Shown here piece by piece: positions 50,873-60,087 of a DNA stretch of 64,000 bases. The notes beneath the pieces are model-generated. The model saw only the letters and a list, made by a program, of their open reading frames with translations, was not told the origin of the DNA and ran no database searches. Positions within the stretch are counted from its first letter, which is position 1; every line of letters begins with the position of its first letter. The translations under genes were made by a program, and so were the position numbers. Source of the DNA: Ruminococcaceae bacterium UBA7217 (GTDB lineage: Bacteria > Bacillota > Clostridia > Oscillospirales > Acutalibacteraceae); NCBI GenBank assembly GCA_002490425.1, contig DKTZ01000016.1, positions 837-64,836 on the forward strand. Direction: 5' to 3'.

Positions 50873-51658
50873 TCACCTCACGGTTACTGCCCTTGCCTCT
50901 AAACATTTACCGCTTTTGCGGTCAACCGTAAAAATACACCCTTGCAAAAAGCAAGGTGTGTCGGCAGGCTCAAACATTGTTGTAAAACCGGTGCAAAACT
51001 TTCTTATAATTATCTCTTTTTTTATTCCGATAACCGAATCCTCAGGGCCTGTCATACCCACATCGGTAATGTACCCCGTACCGCCCGAAAGAACACAGGC
51101 ATCTGAGGTTTGAACATGGGTATGCGTGCCGAACACAGCAGAAACTTTTCCGTCAAGAAAATAGCCGAACGCTTTTTTTTCACTTGTAGCCTCAGCGTGA
51201 AAATCAACAATAATTATGTCGGTTTCTTTTTTTATTTCATTACAAATTCCGTCTATAACGCTGAACGGACTTTGAAATCCGTCCGTCCACACTGTGCCGA
51301 GCAGATTTACAACACCGACCTTATAAGCGCCTTTATCAATTATTCCGAAGCCTTTGCCCGGGGCGCCCACGCCGTAATTTGCCGGACGGATAACTGAAAG
51401 AGAATTATCGAGATAATCGAAAAATTCACGGCGGCGGAGCGTGTGGTCCCCGCCTGTTATAAAATCTGCACCTGCGGCAAAAATATTCTCGCAGGAGCTT
51501 TTTAACATTCCGTCACCGTTAGCGGAATTTTCGCCGTTAACAATGCAGACATCTATACTATTTTCTTTTTTGAATTTCGGGAGTGATTGCATTAAAAAAT
51601 CACACCCCGGTTTTCTTACAACGTCTCCAATGCAAAGGATTTTAACAGTTTCAGCCAT
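50873..51658 (-). CDS. ymdB: YmdB-type metallophosphoesterase
   Basis: A 261-residue calcineurin-like phosphoesterase of the TIGR00282 type: IGDVVRKPG, VNGENSANGDG, ITGGDHTLRRREFF, VDFHAEATSEKKAFGYFLDG and GTHTHVQTSD carry the metal ligands. In Bacillus YmdB has 2',3'-cyclic nucleotide phosphodiesterase activity and influences biofilm formation, with rny as the gene immediately upstream; the same order occurs here. ATG 51658 (MAETVKILCIGD) is chosen; a GTG three codons upstream is also possible and no strong RBS is seen. Confidence 0.9.
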   Translation of the reverse strand: MAETVKILCIGDVVRKPGCDFLMQSLPKFKKENSIDVCIVNGENSANGDGMLKSSCENIFAAGADFITGGDHTLRRREFFDYLDNSLSVIRPANYGVGAPGKGFGIIDKGAYKVGVVNLLGTVWTDGFQSPFSVIDGICNEIKKETDIIIVDFHAEATSEKKAFGYFLDGKVSAVFGTHTHVQTSDACVLSGGTGYITDVGMTGPEDSVIGIKKEIIIRKFCTGFTTMFEPADTPCFLQGCIFTVDRKSGKCLEARAVTVR

Positions 51659-51686
51659 ATTTGCCACATTTCTATATCTAAATTTT

Positions 51687-51715
51687 AGCCCCGAAACAAA
51701 AACTCGTTCGGGGCT
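51687..51715. other. hairpin between rny and ymdB
   Basis: AGCCCCGAA (51687-51695) pairs with TTCGGGGCT (51707-51715). The minus strand shows no proper T tract after it, so it is more likely an mRNA-stabilising or partial terminator hairpin within the rny-ymdB transcript. Confidence 0.5.
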
Positions 51716-51720
51716 GTTTG

Positions 51721-53274
51721 TTATTTTGCAAAATCTACTGCTCTGCTTTCACGAACAATATTTACCTTAATTTGACCCGGATACTCAAGCTCTTCCTCAA
51801 TTTTCTTGGCTATATCACGGGCAACAAGAACCATTTTTTCATCATTTACCGCAACAGGGTCAACCATAATTCTGATTTCTCTGCCTGCCTGAATTGCAAA
51901 TGATTTTTCAACGCCGTCAAATGAAGATGCAATTTCTTCAAGCTTTTCAAGACGTTTTATGTAGTTCTGAATGTTCTCACGCCTTGCACCCGGCCTTGCC
52001 GCTGAAATAGCGTCAGCCGCCTGAACAAGAACAGCTACCACTGTTTTTGCTTCAATGTCGCCGTGGTGAGCGGCAATTGCGTGAACAACAGCTTCACTTT
52101 CTTTATGCTTTTTAGCATATTCAACGCCAAGCTCAATATGCGTTCCTTCCATTTCATGGTCAAGAGCCTTGCCGATGTCGTGAAGAAGACCTGCACGTTT
52201 TGCAGTTTTAACGTCAGCGCCAAGCTCTGCCGCCATAAGACCTGCAATATAGGAAACCTCAAGTGAATGGTTAAGAACATTCTGACCGTAGCTTGTGCGG
52301 TAACGCAGTTTTCCGAGAAGCTTTTTAAGCTCAGGGTCAATGTTATTAACGCCTGCGTCAATAGCGGCACGGTCACCCGTTTGCTTAATTGTCATTTCAA
52401 CCTCACGGGTTGCCTTTGCGTACATCTCTTCAATTCTTGTCGGGTGAATTCTGCCGTCCTGAATAAGCTTTTCAAGAGTAAGCCTTGCAATTTCACGGCG
52501 AACAGGGTCAAAGCTTGAAACAGTTATTGCCTCAGGCGTGTCGTCAATAATGAGGTCAACACCCGTAATCTGCTCGAGCGTTCTTATGTTTCTGCCCTCA
52601 CGGCCGATTATTCTGCCCTTCATTTCGTCATTGGGAAGATTTACAACAGAAACTGTTGTTTCTGCGGCATGGTCAGCCGCACAGCGCTGAATTGCAGTTG
52701 TGATGATTTCACGGGCAATTTCCTCGCTCTCATCACGGGTTTTCTGCTCATACTCCATAACCTTGCGTGCTTTTTCATGGATAAGAGAATCTTCCATCTC
52801 TTTAAGAAGAAGGTCTTTAGCCTGCTCTTTTGAGTAGCCGCTGATTCTTTCAAGAATTTCAAGCTCGCTTCTTTTAAGCTTTTCAAGCTCTTCAGTCTTG
52901 TTTTCAGCCTCTTTGTACTTTTCGGCAAGAGCCTCTTCCTTTTTCTCTATATTTTCGGATCTCTTGTCAAGTGCTTCTTCCTTTTGATCAATGCGTTTTT
53001 CCTGTCTTTGAACCTCTGCACGTCTTTCACGAATTTCCTTGTCGGCTTCGTTTCTTAACTTGTGTATTTCGTCTTTAGCTTCAAGAATAGATTCTTTTTT
53101 CTTGCTTTCGGCAGTTTGAACCGCCTGATTAACAATTCTTAATGCTTCTTCGTTAGCAGAGCCGATTTTTGCTTCGGCAACCTTTTTACGGTAAAGACCG
53201 CCGATAACAAAGCCCAATACTCCGAACACAATGGCAGAGGCTACGACACAGATAATGAATACTACGGGATTCAT
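51721..53274 (-). CDS. rny: ribonuclease Y
   Basis: A 517-residue membrane-anchored endoribonuclease that starts mRNA decay in Firmicutes. It has an N-terminal membrane helix (about 5-27) and a long coiled coil (about 30-200, rich in E, K, R). The KH domain is GRIIGREGRNIRTLEQITGV and the HD domain carries LLHDIGKALDHE. Length and order match the family. ymdB lies downstream. The 5' region up to 53490 is AT-rich without a gene. Confidence 0.96.
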   Translation of the reverse strand: MNPVVFIICVVASAIVFGVLGFVIGGLYRKKVAEAKIGSANEEALRIVNQAVQTAESKKKESILEAKDEIHKLRNEADKEIRERRAEVQRQEKRIDQKEEALDKRSENIEKKEEALAEKYKEAENKTEELEKLKRSELEILERISGYSKEQAKDLLLKEMEDSLIHEKARKVMEYEQKTRDESEEIAREIITTAIQRCAADHAAETTVSVVNLPNDEMKGRIIGREGRNIRTLEQITGVDLIIDDTPEAITVSSFDPVRREIARLTLEKLIQDGRIHPTRIEEMYAKATREVEMTIKQTGDRAAIDAGVNNIDPELKKLLGKLRYRTSYGQNVLNHSLEVSYIAGLMAAELGADVKTAKRAGLLHDIGKALDHEMEGTHIELGVEYAKKHKESEAVVHAIAAHHGDIEAKTVVAVLVQAADAISAARPGARRENIQNYIKRLEKLEEIASSFDGVEKSFAIQAGREIRIMVDPVAVNDEKMVLVARDIAKKIEEELEYPGQIKVNIVRESRAVDFAK

Positions 53275-53490
53275 TGCCGTACCTCCTAAGTAATAATATT
53301 TAATTTCAAATATATCGGAAAAAATGTATTGAAATTATAGTAATAGCAAAAGAGAACACTTCTCTTCCACTATCCTTTATATTTTAATAAAAAATCTGTC
53401 TTATGTCAAGATTTATTATTCAAAATACAAAAATAATACAATATATTGCGATAAATTTTGTTCGTTTGACGTAAAAAACGGTTTGGCAAC

Positions 53491-53520
53491 AAAAAAATCG
53501 GCAGTCAAAGCCGCCGATTT
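53491..53520 (-). terminator. terminator of the sugar-locus distal operon
   Basis: AAATCGGC (53495-53502) pairs with GCCGATTT (53513-53520). On the minus strand it is followed by a seven-T run. It closes the operon ending with the LRR lipoprotein gene. Confidence 0.8.
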
Positions 53521-53544
53521 TAACTGATGATTTTAATTTAAAAA

Positions 53545-54399
53545 TCATTCCCAAACAATATTGACTTTCTTGATTTCAATTCCGTTATCGGTTGGCTGCC
53601 ATTTCTGCCCCAAGGATACATTCTCTTTTTTGCACTGCATTTTAACCTCCAAAAGAGAGGTGCAGTTATAAAAAGCATAATCGCCGATTACGGTAACCGT
53701 GCTCGGAACTGTTATTGCTTTAAGAGAGCCGCAACAGCTGAATGCATCCTTATCTATATTGGTTACACCTTCAGGTAAATTGATATTTTCCATTGATGTG
53801 CATTTAAAAAACGCTTTTTCCTCAATTACTTTAAGAGTAGACGGCAATTTGAGCGAATAAAGCTTTTCACACTTATAAAATGCCTTTGAACGGATTTTTT
53901 CCACGCCCTCAGGCACGGAGTATGTTATTCTTTCTACCTCTTCGGTCTTGCCGTCATCTTTTTTGATTTCGGTTTTTTCAATTCCCCGAGCTACAGGATA
54001 AAAGAGCAGCTCTTTCATATCCTTTGTGTAAAGAACACCGTCAACAGAGCAAAAATATTCGTTCTCAGGGTCAACATAAAATTCCTTGAGGTTTTGATTA
54101 TTCTCAAACGACCAAACACCGATTTTCTCAACATTTTTACCTATGTTTATTTTCTCTGCATTTTCAAGGTTACAGCCTGCATAATCCGCAATTTCTGTTA
54201 CGGGAGTATTTTCATATTCATCGGGAATTGTAATTTCGGTTATTCCCGTTTTATTCGGAAGCTCAGTTACAACCGCCTTACCGTCGGCAACCTTGATTTT
54301 AACCTCCGTATTGGCAAGCCCAAGCTCCTCACCGCAGCCACTGAATAAAACCGCAACAATCATAAGAAGTGCTAAAAACAATGATATTTTCTTTTTCAT
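53545..54399 (-). CDS. leucine-rich-repeat (BspA type) lipoprotein
   Basis: A 284-residue surface lipoprotein. The signal peptide ends in the lipobox LFSGC. From about residue 65 there are several LRR_5 repeats of the BspA kind, recognisable as VEKIGVWSFENNQNLKEFYV, VEKIRSKAFYKCEKLYSLKL, LKVIEEKAFFKCTSMENINL and VTVIGDYAFYNCTSLLEVKM. Such domains mediate binding to host, plant or bacterial surfaces. It overlaps the transporter gene by four bases, suggesting a link to sugar uptake, perhaps substrate adhesion; this is inference. Confidence 0.85.
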   Translation of the reverse strand: MKKKISLFLALLMIVAVLFSGCGEELGLANTEVKIKVADGKAVVTELPNKTGITEITIPDEYENTPVTEIADYAGCNLENAEKINIGKNVEKIGVWSFENNQNLKEFYVDPENEYFCSVDGVLYTKDMKELLFYPVARGIEKTEIKKDDGKTEEVERITYSVPEGVEKIRSKAFYKCEKLYSLKLPSTLKVIEEKAFFKCTSMENINLPEGVTNIDKDAFSCCGSLKAITVPSTVTVIGDYAFYNCTSLLEVKMQCKKENVSLGQKWQPTDNGIEIKKVNIVWE

Positions 54400-56063
54400 A
54401 CCGCTGCCTCCTCTTCTGCTTCGGACTTTTCAAGTCTTGCTTTAAGCTCCGTAACACAGATTTCATATTTTTCTTTCGTAAGGTCATAGAAAAAGTAGGG
54501 AACGGTAGCAAGTGCCAAAGACGCTATTGTCGCCCAGCCGTATATTGAAAATACCTTCGTTAAAATTGCCGAGTCATAAAGCACGTCCCAGTCAGAGGTA
54601 AAGCCGGAAAGCTTAAGAAGATAAGGAACAATATAGCTTATTGCCATTGTTACGGGATTTAAGAACCAAGAGAAAACACCCGACATTGAGTCTGCCCTCT
54701 CGCCGTATTTCCACTGATGATAAATCTGCACGTCTGCGCCGAAGCCTGAGCTTACGCCGTCAACAACGGGCATAATAGCATTTCTGAGCGACAGTGCTAT
54801 AAGGAACACATAAATGTTTCCGAGCTTTACTGCAAATACAATTCCTAAAGACATTAAAATTATAAGCGCACGGGAAATAAGCAAAATGTTTCTCTTTTCA
54901 AACTTGCGTGTGAGCACGGGGCAAAGAAGATTGCCGAGTGTCATACCTATTACAACGATATTTGCCGCAACGCCTGAGAACCATTCCATTCGCAGTGAGT
55001 AAATGAACCACCAAGCAAGCAGGTTGCCGATAAGCCACTGGTACTGACCGAACACATTTGAAATATTTATTATCCAGAAATATTTGTTTTTAAGCACATT
55101 TTTTGCGCCCTTAAAGAACGTGACCTTGGCTCTTTCCTCAATCGGCTTTTCAATTACCCTTTCCTTGCACTTAATTGATGCCAAGGACATAAATGCGCCT
55201 GCGAAAGCGAAAATCGGGACAAACACCTTATATGTTTTAAGATTAAGGTATCCTCCTGTGGTGGAAATCAGCATCGGCAAAAACATATTGATTACCGACG
55301 GAAAAAAGCCTGTAACAATCGGCACTATTGAATAAAGGCGCTGGCGTTCCTGTGAATTCGGCGTCATAAACGCAACCATTCCCGCAACATTCATCCACTG
55401 CTGATAGAAGAAATTCATAAAAGAGAATGCTAAATTTAAAATTATGAGTCTTTTTGTATAGCTCATATCTAAAAGCGGCAGGTACGGAATAATTGACATA
55501 ATTATAGCGGTCGGAAAGCCACAAAGCACAATAAACGGTTTAAGTCTGCCGTATTTTGCGCTGAAGGCTCTTCTTATTGCCCAGGTTAAATAGTTCGTAA
55601 CACCGGCTACGAGCAAATTGTTGCCCACGAGCTGCGGAAACCCTTTAATAATAAACTCAAAGCCCTCAGACGGAATAAAATAACAGCATATTCCTATGAT
55701 TATTTCCGCTGAATAAGCACAGTGTGCAAATATTTTCATTTTCGGCGTCAGTCTGCCGTGATTTTCATAAAGTAAAACGCCTATCGGATTAAAGAAAATA
55801 AGAAGATAACCTATAACAGTACCCATTATACTGATTATGGTAAAATCCAGATTTGAAATGCCCATTATTGAGCCTGTGAAATAAGTTGCGCTGAACGCCA
55901 TTATGGCGGAAAATGTTGCGCAAACGTATGTACCTGCCTGCGTTGCGGTGTAAGCGACCATTTCCGAAAGAGAAAGATATTCCCCCTCATTCGGCGTTTT
56001 CCAATAACGCTTAACATAGGCGGGAGCGCCCTTTGCTTTTGCTTTGAGTTCCCCAAATTTCAT
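54396..56063 (-). CDS. MFS/GPH-type sugar transporter
   Basis: A 555-residue protein with about twelve membrane helices, resembling the glycoside-pentoside-hexuronide group in its NEGEYLSLSEMVAYTATQAG opening and paired helix bundles. Both ends are cytoplasmic and charged (KARLEKSEAEEEAAV). Given the neighbouring FGGY kinase it likely imports a free sugar that the kinase then traps. The gene lies 83 bases after the kinase gene and overlaps the LRR gene by four bases. Confidence 0.8.
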   Translation of the reverse strand: MKFGELKAKAKGAPAYVKRYWKTPNEGEYLSLSEMVAYTATQAGTYVCATFSAIMAFSATYFTGSIMGISNLDFTIISIMGTVIGYLLIFFNPIGVLLYENHGRLTPKMKIFAHCAYSAEIIIGICCYFIPSEGFEFIIKGFPQLVGNNLLVAGVTNYLTWAIRRAFSAKYGRLKPFIVLCGFPTAIIMSIIPYLPLLDMSYTKRLIILNLAFSFMNFFYQQWMNVAGMVAFMTPNSQERQRLYSIVPIVTGFFPSVINMFLPMLISTTGGYLNLKTYKVFVPIFAFAGAFMSLASIKCKERVIEKPIEERAKVTFFKGAKNVLKNKYFWIINISNVFGQYQWLIGNLLAWWFIYSLRMEWFSGVAANIVVIGMTLGNLLCPVLTRKFEKRNILLISRALIILMSLGIVFAVKLGNIYVFLIALSLRNAIMPVVDGVSSGFGADVQIYHQWKYGERADSMSGVFSWFLNPVTMAISYIVPYLLKLSGFTSDWDVLYDSAILTKVFSIYGWATIASLALATVPYFFYDLTKEKYEICVTELKARLEKSEAEEEAAV

Positions 56064-56146
56064 ATCTTCGCCCTATGATTACAGCACACATCAAAGCCCC
56101 CAACGCTTTATTAAATGTGTGCCGTACCTTTCCTTTTTATTTTTAA

Positions 56147-57760
56147 TCAGTCTTGACCGTTTAATATTGCAAAATTTTCTTTGTTTGATTTGTAAAGATT
56201 TTTATATACCTTATAGTTACGGTCATAAACCGCCTTGTGTGCAAAATTCGGTTTAAAGATTTTTGCCGCAGGAATAAACCTCTTTGCCTCGGTAATGTCA
56301 CTTATAAGCCCTGTGCCGACGGCTATTGTAATTGCTGCGCCGACCGAGCCGATATTCTGCGGACTCTCAACCGTTTCAACCGTTCGGCCCGTGCAGTCAG
56401 CAAGTATCTGACACGTTACATCGGAAAGTGCTCCGCCGCCTACAAAACGGATTATATTTGAGGTTTTGATTTTCTTGTCCTGAGTTTCCAAGAACCAACG
56501 AAGATGGAAACAAACACCCTCGTAAACGGCACGAATCATTTCCGATTTACCCGTATCAAGACTTAAATTAAAGAACATTCCTCTTGAATTCGGGTCTTCA
56601 AACGGGCAACGGTTACCGTGAAGCCACGGAGTGAAAATAACGCCGTTCGAGCCAGCGGGAACCTCATTAATAACAGCCGCCATATACTCGAAAAGATTGG
56701 TGTATATTACTTCCATATCACCCTTTGCGTGTTTAAGGTTATGGCTCTTATCCATATAAATATCAATTTCGTCAAGCGCTAAATGGTCTTTTACCCATTC
56801 AACGCATTTACCTGCTGTTTCAAGCTCGGCAAAGTAATTGTAATAACCGTCTTTAGCGCCTACAATAGCGGCTATCATTGAGCCTGTGTCAACAATAGAC
56901 TTGTCAACTACCGTTGAAACCCAGCCTGATGTGCCCTGATAAATGTGTGTGTCGCCGAGGTTAACTGCGCCTGCACCAACACCTATAAGCGATGCGTCGC
57001 CGCCGCCGCCAAATACTGCCGTGCCCCTTGCAAGACCTAACTCCTCAGCCGCCTTGTCGGTAAGACAGCCGACTTTATCAGTCGATTTTACAATTTTTGC
57101 AAGGTGGTCCGTATTAACGCCGAGCATTTTGCACATTTCCTCGCTCCACGTTTTCTTCTTTATGTCATAAATCATTGTGGAGAAAGCGGAATCGTGAGTC
57201 ATAACAAACTCACCCGTCATTCTTGCGATAAGGTATTCCTTAACGTCAAGCCATTTATAAACACGTCTGAAATTTTCAGGCTCGTTTTTTTCTGTCCACT
57301 TGTATTTCCAAATCGGGTCCTTAACGGAAAGAGGTGCCGCACCTGTGCACTTAAGAGCCTTTAACACCTTTACGGCATTGCCGCCTGCAATCTGAACGCC
57401 GCCGCCCATTCCTGCTTTCAGCTCCTCCGTTGCACGCTGGTCCATATAGCTGAACGCTCTGCGCACAGCGTTTGCATCCTTGTCAACGAGAACCACGCCC
57501 TGCATTTGCGAACAGAACGAAATGCCGGAAATAGCTTCTTTTTTTATTTTGGACTTTTTCATAACAACATTTGTGCTGTTACGCATTGCAGTCCACCATT
57601 CGTCGGGGTCCTGCTCTGCACCGCCGTTCGGCATAACGTAAAGCTTGTAGCCCTCGCTTGCCGCCGCTAAAAGCTCAATTTTGTCTGTAATTGAAAAAAT
57701 ACAGGTTTTAACTCCTGTTGTGCCTATATCATAGGCGATTACATATTTTGGCTCTGACAT
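56147..57760 (-). CDS. FGGY-family carbohydrate kinase (xylulokinase-like)
   Basis: A 537-residue cytosolic kinase. The first ATPase motif is AYDIGTTGVKTCIF, GGAEQDPDEWW and SFCSQMQGVVLVD follow the substrate-side pattern, Asp in GGGGDASLIGVGAG is the candidate base, and VGGGALSDVTCQILAD is the second phosphate motif. FGGY kinases phosphorylate pentuloses, polyols or glycerol; which one cannot be decided here. It lies downstream of the tetR gene with a 100-base gap and starts the kinase-transporter-LRR operon. Confidence 0.88.
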   Translation of the reverse strand: MSEPKYVIAYDIGTTGVKTCIFSITDKIELLAAASEGYKLYVMPNGGAEQDPDEWWTAMRNSTNVVMKKSKIKKEAISGISFCSQMQGVVLVDKDANAVRRAFSYMDQRATEELKAGMGGGVQIAGGNAVKVLKALKCTGAAPLSVKDPIWKYKWTEKNEPENFRRVYKWLDVKEYLIARMTGEFVMTHDSAFSTMIYDIKKKTWSEEMCKMLGVNTDHLAKIVKSTDKVGCLTDKAAEELGLARGTAVFGGGGDASLIGVGAGAVNLGDTHIYQGTSGWVSTVVDKSIVDTGSMIAAIVGAKDGYYNYFAELETAGKCVEWVKDHLALDEIDIYMDKSHNLKHAKGDMEVIYTNLFEYMAAVINEVPAGSNGVIFTPWLHGNRCPFEDPNSRGMFFNLSLDTGKSEMIRAVYEGVCFHLRWFLETQDKKIKTSNIIRFVGGGALSDVTCQILADCTGRTVETVESPQNIGSVGAAITIAVGTGLISDITEAKRFIPAAKIFKPNFAHKAVYDRNYKVYKNLYKSNKENFAILNGQD

Positions 57761-57860
57761 TCACTTCACCCTGCGGTACTGCATCGGAAACTTATGTAAA
57801 TATATTTTTACCTGCCGTACCGTTCCTTTCCTTAATGTATTTATGCTTAAGCATTGCTTT

Positions 57861-58514
57861 TCAAGCATGCAATGCTGATTTAACAAATTTCAACACTTCA
57901 GCTATTATAAACTCGTCTTTGTCTGTTGCATCGTCACCGCAATAAAGCCTTAAGCGCTGAATATAATAATCGTTTGCAAATGAAAACTGCAGTGACATAA
58001 ATAAATCGTCAATCAAAAACGCCGCAACCTTCGGGTCAATATCCTTGCGGATTTCGCCGTTTGTCTGCCCTTCAACGATAGCCCGAATATAAATTTCGGC
58101 GGTTAACTGCTCCATTTCTTTTGCAAACTGACTTGCAAGCTTTTTGTCGTTCACTGCAGTCATTGAGTTGTAAAGGTTAATTAAAATTCCGTTCTCACGT
58201 GAAAAGGTTATTATTTCACGGAGAATTTTTTCAACCTTTATAATAACGTCCTCGTCAGCGGCGGCAAGACCTGTCAGCAGTTCTTCCATTCGATTGATAT
58301 TATGAGCAACAATGGTAAGAAAAAGGTCAAGCTTACTGTCAAAATATTTGTAAATCGCTCCAACGCTTATCCCCGCTTTTGACGCAATGGCGCTTACGCT
58401 GGAATCGTGATAGCCTTTACGGGCAAACTCCTGCGTAGCTGTTTCAATTATTCTTTGCCGTTTTTCTTTAGGCAGATTGTCAAAGGTTTGCTTATGGTGT
58501 TTTTTCAGCTCCAT
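57861..58514 (-). CDS. TetR/AcrR-family regulator
   Basis: A 217-residue dimeric repressor-type protein. The N-terminal HTH is typical (RIIETATQEFARKGYHDSSV, then AGISVGAIYKYFDSKLDLF), and the rest is a helical ligand domain. It lies between MATE/sugar-kinase genes upstream and the FGGY kinase downstream, all on one strand. Inverted TTGTATCAT sites just upstream of its start are candidate operators, so autoregulation and control of the neighbouring genes are plausible. The inducer is unknown. Confidence 0.9.
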   Translation of the reverse strand: MELKKHHKQTFDNLPKEKRQRIIETATQEFARKGYHDSSVSAIASKAGISVGAIYKYFDSKLDLFLTIVAHNINRMEELLTGLAAADEDVIIKVEKILREIITFSRENGILINLYNSMTAVNDKKLASQFAKEMEQLTAEIYIRAIVEGQTNGEIRKDIDPKVAAFLIDDLFMSLQFSFANDYYIQRLRLYCGDDATDKDEFIIAEVLKFVKSALHA

Positions 58515-58544
58515 ATTTTTATCCCGTTATAATATAAAATAATA

Positions 58545-58649
58545 TTGTATCATAAGCATAGGCAAATGATACAATTTCGTCCGTCTTTGCCGTTATGGCA
58601 AAGGGACATATAAGTTCTCTGTAATAACTGTTAATAGTTATTGTATCAC
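58545..58649. promoter_or_regulatory. candidate TetR operator region
   Basis: TTGTATCAT (58545-58553) and its inverse ATGATACAA (58566-58574) form nine-base arms. A third copy TTGTATCA starts at 58642. Other palindromes in the gap are TTTGCC/GGCAAA (58586-58602) and AATAACT/AGTTATT (58623-58642). The region lies directly upstream of the TetR gene. Confidence 0.55.
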
Positions 58650-58683
58650 ACAACATTTAATTTGTATAGTTTTTTCTTGAATT

Positions 58684-60069
58684 TCAATCAGTGGCTTTCG
58701 GCGCATTCAGTTTCTTCATCTCTTTGCTGAATACAAAAGCAAAAATCGTAACCGAAGTTAAAATTGAAATAATATCGGAAACAGGCTCTGCAAGGAATAC
58801 GGCAGTCACCTTGTCCTCCATTAACATCGGCAAAATGTAAATAAGCGGTATAAGCAGAATTATTTTACGCAAACAAGCAATAAACAGGGACTCCCTTGCC
58901 TTGCCGATTGAAATAAAGGTCTGCTGTACCGACTGCTGTATTCCGAAGAACATAAGTCCGCCGGCATATATACGAAGCATACGGCTTGCTGTTTCCACAA
59001 GGACAGGGTCATTATTAAATATTTTAATAAATACAGTTGGGAAAAGCTCCACGAGAGCGCCCACCGTAAATACAAACAGGAAATTAACAAGAAGCATTGA
59101 CTTAAACGCCGATTTTACACGCTCGCCATTGCGTGCTCCGTAATTGTAGCTGATAATCGGCTGTGCACCCTGGCCAATGCCCTGAGCAGGTATCCACGCA
59201 AACTGAAATACCGTGGAGCAAACGGTCATCGCCCCAACGGCAATGTCTCCGCCGTATTTTTGCAGGCTTGAATTAAACGCTATGTTAATAAGCGCCTCGG
59301 TAGCGCTCATAATAAACGGCGAAATGCCCAGCGCCAGCACAGGTAACATTATACGAGCTGACGGTAAAAGATTTTCACGTCGAACCCGAAGCTTTGTCTT
59401 TTTGCCGAAAAGAAAGGCAACTACCCAAATTGCGGAAATACACTGCGCAATAATTGTTGCAAGAGCCGCACCCATAACGCCCATTTTGAAAGCAAAAATA
59501 AAAATCGGGTCTAAAATAATGTTTATAACTGCGCCTATCATAACCGTTGCCATACTTATTTTCGTAAAGCCCTGTGTTGTAATAAACATATTAAGGCCCA
59601 AAGAGAGCATAACAAAAACCGAGCCAGCCGCATAAACACGCATATAAGGCAGCGCATAAACAATTGTTTCATTACTTGCGCCGAACAGCATTAACAGTCT
59701 TTCGCCGAAAATTATAAACACGGCGGTAAGACACAGCGCTGTAATTATTAAGGTCGAAAAGCAGTTTCCCAGTATTTTTTCGGCTTTTTTTATGTCCTGC
59801 CTGCCCATTTCGATTGCCGCACGTGGCGCACCGCCTTGGGCTATGAGCATTGTGAATGCCGTGACAAGACTGATTATAGGAAAGCACAGTCCCACACCCG
59901 TGAGCGCTAAGCTTCCGACGTTCGGCATATGCCCTAAATAAATTCTGTCCACAATATTATAAAGCAGATTGACTATTTGCGCCGCAACCGCAGGAATGCT
60001 CAGCTTTATCAGCAAGCGAAACACGGGAGCTGTCGCCATCTGCTGTGAAATATCCGTTTTCTCGTTCAT
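58684..60069 (-). CDS. MATE-family efflux protein in a sugar operon
   Basis: A 461-residue MATE protein with twelve predicted helices: FRLLIKLSIPAVAAQIVNLL at the start, AQGGAPRAAIEMGRQ and GQGAQPIISYNYGAR in the two halves. It begins 18 bases after the PfkB kinase gene, so it is likely co-transcribed with the GH36-GH4-kinase operon. It may export a toxic aglycone or by-product released by the glycosidases, which is inference from location. Confidence 0.9.
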   Translation of the reverse strand: MNEKTDISQQMATAPVFRLLIKLSIPAVAAQIVNLLYNIVDRIYLGHMPNVGSLALTGVGLCFPIISLVTAFTMLIAQGGAPRAAIEMGRQDIKKAEKILGNCFSTLIITALCLTAVFIIFGERLLMLFGASNETIVYALPYMRVYAAGSVFVMLSLGLNMFITTQGFTKISMATVMIGAVINIILDPIFIFAFKMGVMGAALATIIAQCISAIWVVAFLFGKKTKLRVRRENLLPSARIMLPVLALGISPFIMSATEALINIAFNSSLQKYGGDIAVGAMTVCSTVFQFAWIPAQGIGQGAQPIISYNYGARNGERVKSAFKSMLLVNFLFVFTVGALVELFPTVFIKIFNNDPVLVETASRMLRIYAGGLMFFGIQQSVQQTFISIGKARESLFIACLRKIILLIPLIYILPMLMEDKVTAVFLAEPVSDIISILTSVTIFAFVFSKEMKKLNAPKATD

Positions 60070-60087
60070 TTGAATTTCTTACCTTTA

